DNA of 64,000 nucleotides from Thiocapsa sp. (GTDB lineage: Bacteria; Pseudomonadota; Gammaproteobacteria; Chromatiales; Chromatiaceae), in NCBI RefSeq assembly GCF_022340925.1, contig NZ_JAJDNA010000003.1, positions 1 to 64,000 of the forward strand, written 5' to 3'. Under the pieces are notes generated by a model. It was not told where the DNA came from. It searched no databases and saw nothing but the letters and a program-made list of their open reading frames with translations. Shown here piece by piece: positions 37,224 through 45,504 of this stretch. The position numbers and the translations under genes were made by a program. Position 1 is the first letter of the stretch. Each line of letters opens with the position of its first letter.

Positions 37224-38276
37224 ATGCCAAGCACCCTCATCCCGTCCCGCACCCGGCTGCTCGCCGTCGTCCTGCTCGTCGCCTTGACCCTGTCGGGTTG
37301 CAGCCGGCAACCCGAGCTCGTCGAGATCACCGGCAGGACCATGGGCACCAGCTACAGTGTCAAGCTTGTGGATCTCCCTCCGGGTCTGTCGCCCGCGGCA
37401 TTGCAGGCGGAGATCGACGCGCACCTCGAGCACGTCAACGGTCTGATGTCGACCTATCGGCCCGATTCCGACCTCTCCCGCTTCAATGCCAGTCCCTCCA
37501 CCGAATGGTTTCCGACGAGCGCGGAGCTCGTCGAGCTCGTCACCCTCGCCCGCTCGATCAGCGTCGCGAGCGCGGGGGCCTTCGATATCACCGTGGGTCC
37601 GCTCGTGAACCTCTGGGGGTTCGGACCGGACGCCCATCCCTTCTCGGTGCCGGACGCGCACCTCATCGAGGAGACTCGGCGGCGGGTCGGCTACGAGAAG
37701 CTCGCGGTGCGCGCCGATCCCTCGGCGCTGCGCAAGGAGCGCCCCGACCTCTACGTCGATCTGTCGGCGATTGCAAAGGGGTATGGCGTCGACCAGGTCG
37801 CCGCGCTCCTCGATCAGCGCGGGGTCGATGCCTATCTGGTCGAGATCGGCGGCGAGCTGAAGGCGAAGGGGTTCAAGCCGGGCGGCGCGCCCTGGCGCAT
37901 CGCGGTCGAGCGGCCGGATGCCGCCGCCCGCGCCGTCTATCGCGTTGTCCCGTTGCGGGACGCAGCCATGGCCACATCAGGCGATTACCGCAACTTCTAC
38001 GAGCACGAGGGCAGGCTCTACTCGCACACGATCGACCCGAGCACCGGACACCCGGTGGATCACCGCCTCGCCTCGGTCACCGTCATTGCGCAGGATTGCG
38101 CGACGGCCGATGCACTCGCGACCGCGCTCCTCGTGCTCGGACCCGAGCGGGGCTTCGAGCTCGCCGAATCTAGAGACATCGCGGCCTTCCTGATCAGCCG
38201 GGGCGGCGAGCGGCATGAAGATCGGGCCACGCCGGCATTTGAGCGTCTGCTCGGCGAGGAGGGAGGCGCCGATTGA
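37224..38276 (+). CDS. apbE: FAD:protein FMN transferase, ApbE lipoprotein
   Basis: Transfers FMN from FAD to a Thr of periplasm-facing redox proteins such as RnfG, RnfD, NqrB or NqrC. The 350-residue protein has a lipoprotein signal with lipobox LSGC (Cys 26) and the ApbE domain with GRTMGTSYSV near its start, AFDITVGPLVNLWGFG, VDLSAIAKGYGVDQVA and IDPSTGHPVDH. In Chromatiaceae ApbE substrates include Rnf complexes used for reverse electron flow; no such target is in this window. ATG 37224 gives a proper signal peptide. Confidence 0.93.
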   Translation: MPSTLIPSRTRLLAVVLLVALTLSGCSRQPELVEITGRTMGTSYSVKLVDLPPGLSPAALQAEIDAHLEHVNGLMSTYRPDSDLSRFNASPSTEWFPTSAELVELVTLARSISVASAGAFDITVGPLVNLWGFGPDAHPFSVPDAHLIEETRRRVGYEKLAVRADPSALRKERPDLYVDLSAIAKGYGVDQVAALLDQRGVDAYLVEIGGELKAKGFKPGGAPWRIAVERPDAAARAVYRVVPLRDAAMATSGDYRNFYEHEGRLYSHTIDPSTGHPVDHRLASVTVIAQDCATADALATALLVLGPERGFELAESRDIAAFLISRGGERHEDRATPAFERLLGEEGGAD

Positions 38277-38310
38277 GGGCCCCCGCCCTTCCCCTCACCC
38301 CGGACTCAGG

Positions 38311-38673
38311 TCAGTCACCGCGGGCACAGGTCGGCGACAAACGAATCCGGTAGGTTCGTCGGGGCTCGGCCCAGATGATCTGTCGGCACTCGTTGAAACC
38401 GATACGGTAGACGAGGAGATATTGACCGGGGTCGAGCTTGAAGCTGTACGCCTCGTTGTGGCCGACCCTGTAGATCTCCCGGCCCTCGAGCTCGACCCGA
38501 ATGTTGGCGAACCAACCGGGTGCTGATCCGTCCCGGTAGATGTCGATGGTTGCGGCCTCCGACGGGTTCAGCAGAGGCGGCGGGGATTCGACGTATCCGC
38601 CCCTTGCGGCACACCCGGCCAGGAGTACGATGGCCGTCAAGGCCCCGATCAATCCGTTCCGCACGCTGCTCAT
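38311..38673 (-). CDS. Small lipoprotein, DUF2846-like
   Basis: A 120-residue lipoprotein with lipobox LAGC (Cys 21). The mature part is a compact beta-rich domain with IDIYRDGSAPGWFANIRVEL and AYSFKLDPGQYLLVYRIG, reminiscent of DUF2846-type domains, where a surface loop is followed by a G-x-Y strand. Two further Cys (in FNECRQII and SPTCARGD) may form a disulfide. Function unknown. It converges with apbE (stops 34 bases apart) and is divergent from folP. ATG 38673 is chosen because longer frames place a non-secretory Arg-rich stretch before the signal. Confidence 0.75.
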   Translation of the reverse strand: MSSVRNGLIGALTAIVLLAGCAARGGYVESPPPLLNPSEAATIDIYRDGSAPGWFANIRVELEGREIYRVGHNEAYSFKLDPGQYLLVYRIGFNECRQIIWAEPRRTYRIRLSPTCARGD

Positions 38674-38854
38674 AAGTCGGTCCCGTTTCGGTTTGCCCGC
38701 AGCGTCCGGCCGCGCTCTCGCTTCGAGCCCCGAGCCGCGCGGGCGATGACGGGCCGAGCCGCGAGGCTGCGCGGATCCAACGGTCCGGACGCGCGTGCGG
38801 ATCATGCACGCATGACGAGCATGGCGTCAAAGGCAATCCATCGGAGATGACCAG

Positions 38855-39691
38855 ATGGTCCGCGCTCCCGAAAGACCGAGCACAGGTCCCCGCATCATGG
38901 GGATTCTCAATGTCACACCGGACAGCTTCTCCGATGGCGGACGTCATTCCGACACGGAGCGCGCGGTCCGGCACGGCATGGCCATGATTGACGAGGGCGC
39001 CGACCTGATCGACGTCGGAGGCGAGTCGACGCGACCGGGGTCGCAGCCGGTTCCCGCGCGGGAGCAGCAGCGGCGGGTGATCCCGGTGATCGAGCGCCTC
39101 AGCGCGTCGTTGCCGGAGCGCATCCGCGTCAGCATCGACACCACGTCGGCACAGGTGGCGGAGGCGGCGCTGGAGGCGGGCGCCCACTGGATCAACGACA
39201 CCTCGGCTGGATGCGACGACGCGGGCATGCTCGCGCTGGCGGCCGAGCGCGCGGCGCCGATCGTCCTGATGCATCGCCGGGGAACCCCCCTCTCGATGCA
39301 GAAGAACCCGACCTACGTCGACGTCGTGAACGAGGTCCGGGACTTTCTCAGCGCGCGGGTGGACGCGGCGCTCGCCGCCGGTGTCGCGGAGCAGAACCTC
39401 CTGATCGATCCCGGCATCGGGTTCGGCAAGACCCTCGGGCACAACCTCGCCTTGCTGGCCGGCCTGGGTGAGCTGGTCCGCATGGGGTGGCCCGTCCTTC
39501 TCGGGACGAGCCGCAAGCGCTTTCTGAGCAGCCTCTGCGGCGAGCCCGACTTCGCGGCACTGATGCCCGCGACCTGTGCGACCACGGCAATCGGTGTCAT
39601 GGCCGGGGTCCGGGTCTTTCGGGTGCATGACGTCGCCGGCAACCGTCAAGCCGCCGACGTGGCCTGGGCCATTCGCGAGGCAACCGCCTGA
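38855..39691 (+). CDS. folP: Dihydropteroate synthase
   Basis: Condenses p-aminobenzoate with dihydropterin pyrophosphate in folate synthesis; the family is the sulfonamide target. The 278-residue protein has all conserved loops: MGILNVTPDSFSDGG, VGGESTRPGSQPV, SIDTTSAQVAEAAL, INDTSAG, LIDPGIGFGKT, GTSRKRFL and RVHDV. GGAG about nine bases before ATG 38855 supports this start. Usual neighbours ftsH and glmM are not here. Its stop is followed within ten bases by an intergenic repeat module. Confidence 0.96.
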   Translation: MVRAPERPSTGPRIMGILNVTPDSFSDGGRHSDTERAVRHGMAMIDEGADLIDVGGESTRPGSQPVPAREQQRRVIPVIERLSASLPERIRVSIDTTSAQVAEAALEAGAHWINDTSAGCDDAGMLALAAERAAPIVLMHRRGTPLSMQKNPTYVDVVNEVRDFLSARVDAALAAGVAEQNLLIDPGIGFGKTLGHNLALLAGLGELVRMGWPVLLGTSRKRFLSSLCGEPDFAALMPATCATTAIGVMAGVRVFRVHDVAGNRQAADVAWAIREATA

Positions 39692-39700
39692 GTCCCGGCA

Positions 39701-39765
39701 AGGAGGTCAGGACGTCTTCAGGCCGGCCGCACCGGACGGGAAACGCTGAATACTTCAGCGTTCCC
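39701..39765. repeat. Intergenic repeat element with palindrome between folP and the HugZ-like gene
   Basis: Two modules are visible. The 21 bases at 39701-39721 match 18 of 21 positions at 62788-62808. The second is a palindrome at 39738-39765 (stem GGGAA-A-CGCTGAA with TTCAGCGTTCCC, loop TAC, one bulged A) whose sequence closely matches the palindrome at 47716-47744. The palindrome contains the last codons and stop of the minus-strand HugZ-like gene, so it may serve as an overlapping terminator. Confidence 0.7.
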
Positions 39766-40303
39766 CCGACAGATCGGCGCCCTTGAGATGCCGTGCCCCG
39801 GCCAGGTCGAGCCGATCGATCTCGAACGCCTTGCCGAATCCGGTCACGTAACGCGCGCCGCCCGGACGCAGCTGAAAGAGATGGAAGTCCGGCAGCCCGC
39901 GCAGGGTCTTGATGAGCGCGCCGAAGCGTGACTCGAAACGGCTCAGGGCCGTATCGAAACCCGGGGTTCCGCGCGCGACTTCCCGGGCAACGCATTGGAC
40001 GGTCAGACGCCGTCGCGCGAAGGTATTCCGCGATGCGGTCTCCTCCTCGATGAAGAGGACGCTGGCTCGGCCCGTGTCCATCAGGTTCCGGGTGTGGATC
40101 GACAGCTCGCTGACATAGATGTAGAAGTCGCCGCCTTCCTCCACAAAGGGCGCATAGCTGGCCTCGGGCGATCCGTCTCGATTCACCGTCGCCATGAGCA
40201 ACGAGGCGAAACTGGAGCGAAACTCAAGCAGCTTCTCGCGGAGCCTGTCCCGGTCGTTCGCGTCCGCGTCGTCCGATCCGGGGGCTGTCGGCTCTGATCG
40301 CAT
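39755..40303 (-). CDS. HugZ-like pyridoxamine 5'-phosphate oxidase-fold protein
   Basis: A 182-residue cytosolic protein with the split-barrel flavin-binding fold of the HugZ group: LMATVNRDGSPEASYAPFVEEGGDFYIYVSEL-type strands and a C-terminal half with FHLFQLRPGGARYVTGFGKAFEI. HugZ proteins bind haem or flavin and are linked to haem use, while other members have no known substrate. ATG 40303 has GAGGAGA about seven bases upstream. The final codons lie inside a palindrome. Divergent from the four-domain envelope protein gene. Confidence 0.85.
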   Translation of the reverse strand: MRSEPTAPGSDDADANDRDRLREKLLEFRSSFASLLMATVNRDGSPEASYAPFVEEGGDFYIYVSELSIHTRNLMDTGRASVLFIEEETASRNTFARRRLTVQCVAREVARGTPGFDTALSRFESRFGALIKTLRGLPDFHLFQLRPGGARYVTGFGKAFEIDRLDLAGARHLKGADLSGER

Positions 40304-40444
40304 CGACCTGTCTCCTCGAATGCCCTGCAAACGGGCGGGCCACCAAGCGGCGGGCGACGCCGGCTGGCCGTGCCGGCATCGACCTTGATATAAAGCCAAG
40401 CGGCGTTTGTCCGCCCGCACTCGAGAGACCCGGGAGTCCAGCCG

Positions 40445-41743
40445 ATGTACAAGAACCGTCTGACCTATCTCGTGGCCCTGCTGTTATGCGGGCGTCTCGG
40501 CGGATTCGGGCCCGCGCTCGGCGCGGTGCCCGGAGGCGATTCGGACCCCGCTGGAACCCTGGTGATCAGCGGGTCACTCACCTACCTGGCACGGATTGCC
40601 TTGCCGCCCGACAGCCTAGCCATCGTCGAGGTCAGCGACTCCAGCGTGCCCGGCGGCCGGGTCGTCGCCGAGCAGCGGATCGCCTTGGAGGGCCGTCAGG
40701 TGCCGATCCCTTTCGATCTCCGGGTCGGGCGCTCGGCATTGAGCGAGTCCCCGTTCTATGAGCTCACAGGGAGCATCCTATCAGGAGGTCTCCTGGCCTG
40801 GGCGACTGAACCGATCCCGGTCGATCCCACCGCCCAGTCCGTCGACCTGGGTACGACCCTGGTGCGTCGGTACGAGCCAATGGCCTTCAGCGCCGAGCTT
40901 GCCTGCGGCGATCAGCGTGTTCGCGTCGGTTTCAGTGAAGGCCGCATGCGGCTCGCGCTGGGCGATCAAACCTTCGATCTGCGACAGACGGTGTCCGCCT
41001 CGGGCGCCCGGTACGTGGCCCTTTCCGATCCCGACACCGCTTTCTGGAGCAAGGGCGATCGCGCGCTCTTGACGCTCTCAGGAGCGACCTACCCGGAGTG
41101 CATCCCGCTGGAGGCCGGCCTCAACGGGTTTCGGGCGGCCGGCAACGAGCCCGCCTGGCACCTCGAGATGGACGCCACACACGTCGAGCTGACCACGGAT
41201 CTCGGCGAGACCCGCATCACCGTCGCCCTGACCGAGCCGGAGCTGCTCGATGACGGGAGACGCTACCGCAACCTGATCGAGGACGGCGATCTGACGATCA
41301 CAATCCGGGACCGACCCTGCACCGACACCATGACCGGAATGCCTTATCCCCGGATGGTCCAGGTCGTCCTCGACGACCTCTCGCTGGATGGGTGCGGGGG
41401 CGACCCGGCCGCGCTGCTCCAAGGCCCTGAGTGGGTGGTCGAAGACCTCGCCGGGGGCGGCATCATCGACCGCTCCCGCGCCACGCTGAATTTCGGCGCC
41501 GATGGCCGCCTCTGGGGTCGGGCCACCTGCAACAACTATCTCGGCGAATACGTCCTCACCGGCGAGGGCCTGACGCTCTCGACCTCGGCGACCACCATGA
41601 TGGCCTGCGCCCCCGCACTGATGAATCAGGAAGGTGCCTTCTTCGAGCTGATCGGACGGGTCCGGCGCTTCGAGCTGGACCCCCAGGGTGCGCTCATCCT
41701 GCGCACGGACGACGGGCGGACCCTGCTGGCGCGCCGCGAGTGA
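40445..41743 (+). CDS. Composite envelope protein: YbaY, MliC, COG3650-like and META domains
   Basis: A 432-residue exported protein (signal peptide about residues 1-27). In order I see a YbaY-like domain (about 35-135; GTLVISGSLTYLARIALPPDS), a MliC-type lysozyme-inhibitor segment (about 145-222; AELACGDQRVRVGFSEGRM, ending in YPEC), a COG3650-like domain (about 228-318; FRAAGNEPAWHLEM, IRDRPCTDTMTGMPYP) and a C-terminal META domain (about 325-430; WGRATCNNYLGEY, TMMACAPALMNQEGAFF). Each alone is an envelope or stress module; all four in one chain is unusual. A role in envelope defence, perhaps against lysozyme-like enzymes, is inference. Confidence 0.8.
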   Translation: MYKNRLTYLVALLLCGRLGGFGPALGAVPGGDSDPAGTLVISGSLTYLARIALPPDSLAIVEVSDSSVPGGRVVAEQRIALEGRQVPIPFDLRVGRSALSESPFYELTGSILSGGLLAWATEPIPVDPTAQSVDLGTTLVRRYEPMAFSAELACGDQRVRVGFSEGRMRLALGDQTFDLRQTVSASGARYVALSDPDTAFWSKGDRALLTLSGATYPECIPLEAGLNGFRAAGNEPAWHLEMDATHVELTTDLGETRITVALTEPELLDDGRRYRNLIEDGDLTITIRDRPCTDTMTGMPYPRMVQVVLDDLSLDGCGGDPAALLQGPEWVVEDLAGGGIIDRSRATLNFGADGRLWGRATCNNYLGEYVLTGEGLTLSTSATTMMACAPALMNQEGAFFELIGRVRRFELDPQGALILRTDDGRTLLARRE

Positions 41744-41917
41744 GCCGCGTCTGTCACTCCCTGGGCGGTCGTCCCCTTCTCCAGGTCGGCGCTGCAGTGC
41801 GGGAGGGCTCCGATCTCGACAAACTCCAGCTTGATCAGCTTTTTTCGTTCCACTGGTTTGCGGTGGACGAGTGGTATCCGAACATCTGAGTGTGTCCCAA
41901 ACGAAAAACGCAAACCG

Positions 41918-43207
41918 TCAGCGCTTCGCTGGGGAATCGTCGATGCGAAAAAGGCTGTGCCCCTCGAGGGCGCGCTGCGCCATGACGGCAGCGGCCGCGC
42001 TCCAGCCTTGACGCTCTGTGCCGCCCGGCTTGAGCTCTTTTCCATGGATGTATTCGGCAAAGCCCCAGGATTCGCCATCCATGGGCATCGCGTTGGCCCG
42101 GTTGATACCCTCGACGAACCGTTGCGCGGCCTTCTTCCGGCCACGTCGGGCCAGGTCGCACGCGTAGAAGCCTGTGACCATCGGCCAGAGTCCGCCGTTA
42201 TGGTACTCGTAAGGCTTGTTCTTGAACGTGTAGGAGAACATCACCTGCAGATGCCCCCAATCCTCATCGACAGGCTGGATGACCGGGTGGAAGGCGGGCA
42301 GCAGGGCCAACTCGTCGTTCACCGCCTCACTGCGGATGTACGCATCCACCTGATTTCGTTGCGTTTCGTCGGCAACGTCGAAAAGCGATGCCAGAACATT
42401 CGCCAGTGCATCAAAACGATAGCTGTAGCCGCTGGGTGAGAACGACGCCATCCAGTGCCGTTCGCGACAGTGCGACGCGGCCTGAAGGCCCTTGCGATAG
42501 AGGACCTTGTGATAGACATCGTCCGGGATCCGCGTGTCATCGAACCAGTAATTCGCGCGGATGAGGTGCCGTAGCCGGCTGATCCTTTCTGCCAAAGCAT
42601 GATCGCTGGAGCCGTGCAGGGCGTTGTGGATGCTTGCCAGGGTGCGCTGTGCCTGCACGTACAGCAGTTGATCGTAGAGGACGTAGCCGTTGTGTAGATA
42701 CTCATCCGCCCAATCGCCGGTCAGCGGGACGTAGATCAGCCCGCGGTTGTTGAATTCCCAGGCTCCGAGCAGAAAGCGCGCCTTCTCGATAGCCGGTACC
42801 AGCTGCTCGAGCAAGGGGTCGTCTCCAGTTGCTCGCCAGTACTCACCGCAGGCGATCACAAACCACAGATTCGAATCCACCCGACCCGTGGTGCCGCCAT
42901 AGCTGATGCGCCCGGAGACGGGATCGACATTGCTCGGAATCTCCCCGTGGGGGCCTTGATACCGAGCCAGCGTCTCAAGGGTCCTGCGGGCGGTCGCGCG
43001 GAGGTCGTCGTCGCCCGTCAACAATGCCGCCAAGGAGATGATCGCTCCGTCACGGCCCCAGATCCTGCAGTAGTTCCGGCTCTGCGTCGGCGAGGCGACG
43101 AACCCGTGCTCGGTGCTGCAGGCGCGGAGAAGCGCGACGGCCTGACGATAGCCAACAAGGGCCGAGGGGTCCGTCTGCGTACCGAGCGCGTTACCTTCAT
43201 CTGACAT
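41918..43207 (-). CDS. GH100-like glycoside hydrolase (invertase or amylo-1,6-glucosidase type)
   Basis: A 429-residue soluble (alpha/alpha)6-type glycosidase. Features include IWGRDGAIISLAALLTGDD near the N-terminus, where the Asp resembles the catalytic acid of GH100 invertases, YGGTTGRVDSNLWFVIA, HNGGLWPMVTGFYA, and MDGESWGFAEYIHG with a Glu that would be the second catalytic residue. Substrate could be sucrose or an alpha-1,6-branched glucan; sequence alone does not decide. ATG 43207 is preferred because GGGAG lies six bases upstream; ATG 43213 would add two residues. It overlaps the upstream 76-residue gene, so the two are translationally coupled. Confidence 0.82.
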   Translation of the reverse strand: MSDEGNALGTQTDPSALVGYRQAVALLRACSTEHGFVASPTQSRNYCRIWGRDGAIISLAALLTGDDDLRATARRTLETLARYQGPHGEIPSNVDPVSGRISYGGTTGRVDSNLWFVIACGEYWRATGDDPLLEQLVPAIEKARFLLGAWEFNNRGLIYVPLTGDWADEYLHNGYVLYDQLLYVQAQRTLASIHNALHGSSDHALAERISRLRHLIRANYWFDDTRIPDDVYHKVLYRKGLQAASHCRERHWMASFSPSGYSYRFDALANVLASLFDVADETQRNQVDAYIRSEAVNDELALLPAFHPVIQPVDEDWGHLQVMFSYTFKNKPYEYHNGGLWPMVTGFYACDLARRGRKKAAQRFVEGINRANAMPMDGESWGFAEYIHGKELKPGGTERQGWSAAAAVMAQRALEGHSLFRIDDSPAKR

Positions 43208-43427
43208 GGCCATCTCCCTCCCAACGGACAGACCGAAACTGGATTGCCATTGCGGCGACCGTCAAGACCAGGTAGAAGCGTGCGATCTCCAGCAGGCTCT
43301 CGTGGCGAAACAGCGCCACCATGACGATCAGGAAGTCCAACTTCTCGGAGATGAAGTCCGAATGCGCCAGAACGGATTCAAGGTGCCGCGTGAGCGCCGC
43401 GAAGCGCGCGGCGTCCGCCTCGGGCAC
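43197..43427 (-). CDS. Small single-pass membrane protein coupled to the GH100-like gene
   Basis: A 76-residue protein starting at GTG 43427 with GAGGA about five bases upstream. It begins with a charged helix (ARFAALTRHLESVLAHSDF) and has hydrophobic stretches (LDFLIVMVALF and YLVLTVAAMAIQF), so it is probably membrane-associated. The frame remains open upstream to about 43540 but without a better start. Its 3' end overlaps the start of the glycosidase gene by 11 bases. I do not recognise it; it may be the end of a decayed longer gene. Confidence 0.5.
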   Translation of the reverse strand: MPEADAARFAALTRHLESVLAHSDFISEKLDFLIVMVALFRHESLLEIARFYLVLTVAAMAIQFRSVRWEGDGHVR

Positions 43428-43576
43428 GGCTTCCTCGCGTTCCAGACCCGCCGGCAGTGGCGTACACCCAGCCGTGCCATCGAGTAGCCGCTGGCCCGTG
43501 CGATAACAACGCCTCGGTACCTGCGCAGGGCCGCCACATCAACACGATGAGGCGCATGCCCGGGGGACGCCGCCGT

Positions 43577-44983
43577 TCAATGTCCGTGACCACCGCCCTT
43601 CAGAGCGCTGTTCATTGCCTCGATGGTCTGCTTGGCGTCACCGAACACCAGCGACGTGTTCTCCTGGTAGAAGAGCAGATTGTCGACCCCGGAGTAGCCC
43701 GGACGCATCGACCGCTTGAGGAAATAGACCTGGCGCGCGCGCCCGGCCTCCAGGATCGGCATCCCGTAGATCGGGCTCGATGCGTCTTCCTTGGCCGCGG
43801 GGTTCACCACGTCGTTGGCCCCGACGACCAGCACCACATCGGTGCTCGGGAACTCGGGGTTGATCTCATCCATCTCGAGGACGTGGTCGTAGGGGATGTC
43901 GGCCTCTGCGAGGAGCACGTTCATGTGCCCGGGCATCCGCCCCGCAACGGGGTGGATGGCGAACCTGACCTCCACCCCGCGCGCCTCGAGATGCTCCATT
44001 AACTCCTTCAAGGCATGCTGTGCCTGCGCGACCGCCATGCCGTAACCGGGAACGATGATGACCCGGTTCGCATCCTCCATCCAGTAGACTGCGTCTTCCA
44101 CGGCGGCTGACTTGACGCCCTTCTCCGCCGCGACGGCGCCGGCGCTTTCGGCCGCGCTGCCGTCCGAGCCGAAGCCGCCGAAGACGACGTTCAGGATCGA
44201 GCGATTCATCGCCTTGCACATGATGTAGGAGAGGATCGCACCCGAGCAGCCGACCAAGGCCCCGACGATGATCAGCAGGTTGTTGTGCAGGGTGAAGCCG
44301 GTGGCGGCCGCGGCCCAGCCCGAGTAGCTGTTCAACATCGAGATGATCACCGGCATGTCGGCCCCGCCGATCGGGATGATCAGGGTCAACCCGAGCGTGA
44401 AGGCCAGCAGGGTCATCAAGGTGAGCGAGACCAGGCTCCCGGTCATGGCGAAGTGCACGGCCAGGCCGATCGTCGCGAGGCCGATCACGGCGTTGAGGAG
44501 GTGTTGACCCGCGAACTTGACCGGGCTGCCACTCAACAGGCCTTGCAGCTTCCCGAAGGCGATCACGGACCCGGTAAAGGTAATGGCGCCGATCACGACG
44601 CCGGCCGAGATCTCACCCATCAGCAGCGCATTCAGCTCCCCGGCGCCGCGCTTGGAGAGGAAGGTCCCCACGGCCACCAGCACGGCGGCCATGCCCACGA
44701 AGCTGTGCAGGGCAGCCACGAGCTGAGGCATCGCGGTCATCTGGATGCGCAGCGCGACGACGATCCCGATGACGGCCCCGCCCGCGATCGCGACGACGAT
44801 GAGACCATAGTCCTGCACCTGATCGCCGAGCAGGGTGGCCCCGATCGCGATCAGCATGCCCAGCATGCCGTAAAGGTTGCCGCGCCGGGCCGAAGCCGGA
44901 TGCGTGAGACCCTTCAGGGCCAGGATGAAGAGGACCGCGGAGACCAGATAGGCCACGGCCTGAAGGTTGACTGAGAGCACCAT
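43577..44983 (-). CDS. pntB: NAD(P) transhydrogenase subunit beta
   Basis: The membrane and NADP-binding subunit of proton-translocating transhydrogenase, which moves hydride between NADH and NADP using the proton gradient. The 468-residue protein has about nine hydrophobic segments followed by the NADP-binding domain with VPGYGMAVAQAQHAL, FAIHPVAGRMPGHMNVLLAEA and VVLVVGANDVVNPAA. It is the last gene of a minus-strand unit, 12 bases after pntAB. Confidence 0.96.
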   Translation of the reverse strand: MVLSVNLQAVAYLVSAVLFILALKGLTHPASARRGNLYGMLGMLIAIGATLLGDQVQDYGLIVVAIAGGAVIGIVVALRIQMTAMPQLVAALHSFVGMAAVLVAVGTFLSKRGAGELNALLMGEISAGVVIGAITFTGSVIAFGKLQGLLSGSPVKFAGQHLLNAVIGLATIGLAVHFAMTGSLVSLTLMTLLAFTLGLTLIIPIGGADMPVIISMLNSYSGWAAAATGFTLHNNLLIIVGALVGCSGAILSYIMCKAMNRSILNVVFGGFGSDGSAAESAGAVAAEKGVKSAAVEDAVYWMEDANRVIIVPGYGMAVAQAQHALKELMEHLEARGVEVRFAIHPVAGRMPGHMNVLLAEADIPYDHVLEMDEINPEFPSTDVVLVVGANDVVNPAAKEDASSPIYGMPILEAGRARQVYFLKRSMRPGYSGVDNLLFYQENTSLVFGDAKQTIEAMNSALKGGGHGH

Positions 44984-44995
44984 GGATCCGGTTCC

Positions 44996-45292
44996 CTATT
45001 TCTTCTTCTTGAACATCGACAGCATGCGGTGCGTCACCAGGAAACCGCCGAAGACATTGATCGAGGCCAGGAAGACCGCGATGAAACCCACGAGCTTGGT
45101 GAGGAGTCCCGCATCCGGGTCGCCCGTCACGAGCAAGGCGCCAACCAGGACGATGCCCGAGATGGCATTGGTCAGTGCGACCAGCGGCGTGTGCAGCGAG
45201 GGCGTCACCCCCCAGACGACCCAATAGCCGATAAAGCAGGCCAGGACAAAGACATAGAGGGCTACGAGTGACGGGTCGAGTGCCTCGGGCAT
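44996..45292 (-). CDS. pntAB: NAD(P) transhydrogenase subunit alpha, membrane part (alpha-2)
   Basis: A 98-residue membrane subunit with three hydrophobic segments, matching the C-terminal part of E. coli PntA, here encoded separately as in Rhodospirillum. [19 protein letters not shown] and [20 protein letters not shown] are hallmark segments. ATG 45292 has GGAG about nine bases upstream. pntB follows after 12 bases; pntAA lies 212 bases upstream. Confidence 0.95.
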   Translation of the reverse strand: MPEALDPSLVALYVFVLACFIGYWVVWGVTPSLHTPLVALTNAISGIVLVGALLVTGDPDAGLLTKLVGFIAVFLASINVFGGFLVTHRMLSMFKKKK

Positions 45293-45504
45293 TAGGATGA
45301 CTCCGGTTGGACGATGGTCAGTGGCGAAGCGCCAGTGATCCGTCTTCATCAAATAGGTGACCGAATCGCAAAGGCGGACAGGGCGCGCAGGTTTCGCAGG
45401 ACTTGGCCCGGCGCCAGCGCTCATTGCCCCGGTGAATCGTGAGCCGATCGCGACCCATCGTTAGTCGTCGTGCGCCTTCGCGGTTGAAGATCGTCGAACC
45501 CCGG

